Shown: one piece after another, positions 4,944 to 5,006 of the stretch
How positions within the stretch are numbered: the stretch's first letter is position 1
Layout: each line of letters begins with the position of its first letter
Source of the DNA: Candidatus Electrothrix marina
GTDB lineage: Bacteria > Desulfobacterota > Desulfobulbia > Desulfobulbales > Desulfobulbaceae
DNA length: 5,006 nucleotides
Direction: 5' to 3'
NCBI GenBank assembly: GCA_004028495.1
Contig: MTKS01000145.1
Location: forward strand, 1-5,006
The notes under the pieces: model-generated
The model's database searches: none
Told to the model about the DNA's origin: nothing
The model's input: the letters and a program-made list of their open reading frames with translations, nothing else
Made by a program: the position numbers and the translations under genes

Positions 4944-4980
4944 AAAACCGAAAGAAAGCCTGCTTTCTTTCGGTTTTTTT
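4944..4980 (+). terminator. Strong intrinsic terminator of the ispE-prs-rplY unit
   Basis: A 15-bp perfect stem pairs AAAACCGAAAGAAAG (4944-4958) with CTTTCTTTCGGTTTT (4963-4977) around loop CCTG, running into seven T (4974-4980). The stem starts 44 bases after the rplY stop. The A run at its 5' side would act as a U tract on the other strand, so it could work in both directions. From 4981 to the window end there is only GC-rich sequence with no recognisable gene; pth, usual next in this cluster, is not seen. Confidence 0.92.
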
Positions 4981-5006
4981 ATTGCCCCGCGCCCTTGCTC
5001 CTCCTC

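Overview
The window looks like chromosomal DNA of a Gram-negative bacterium, most likely a deltaproteobacterium / Desulfobacterota (Desulfobulbaceae-like). Three things suggest this: the style of the housekeeping proteins, the gene order ispE - tRNA-Gln - prs - rplY, and a secreted CsgG-type protein. The phylum is an inference; no marker in the window fixes it. All recognised genes are on the + strand.

Layout. Bases 1-119 are the last 38 codons of a MacB/FtsX-type ABC transporter permease. A candidate sigma70 promoter (159-187), with a 13-bp palindrome at the expected transcription start, precedes a 443-residue exported protein (237-1568). That protein has a CsgG/TolB-N-like domain, a short TPR-like helix pair, a glycine-rich hydrophobic segment and a C-terminal bacterial Ig-like (SbsA/Big_5) domain. 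A large GC-rich hairpin (1617-1656) follows it.

Bases 1569-2238 form a 670-bp non-coding gap packed with palindromic units: three copies of a GTAG-headed REP-like hairpin (two in an inverted BIME-like pair), an unrelated 26-bp palindrome, and a cluster of further short hairpins. A candidate promoter lies at the downstream edge.

Bases 2239-4899 are the housekeeping cluster: ispE (isoprenoid precursor kinase, TTG start), tRNA-Gln(UUG) with encoded CCA, prs (PRPP synthetase) and rplY (ribosomal protein bL25, long Ctc/TL5 form). No convincing internal promoter was seen, so co-transcription with processing of the tRNA is likely. The order matches the well-known proteobacterial ispE-tRNA-Gln-prs-rplY-pth cluster. 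A very strong intrinsic terminator (4944-4980) closes it; pth is not visible before the window ends.

I did not find a convincing new defence or mobile system. The items most worth a second look are the REP/BIME-like cluster in the 670-bp gap and the unusual domain order and topology of the CsgG-like/Ig-like protein.
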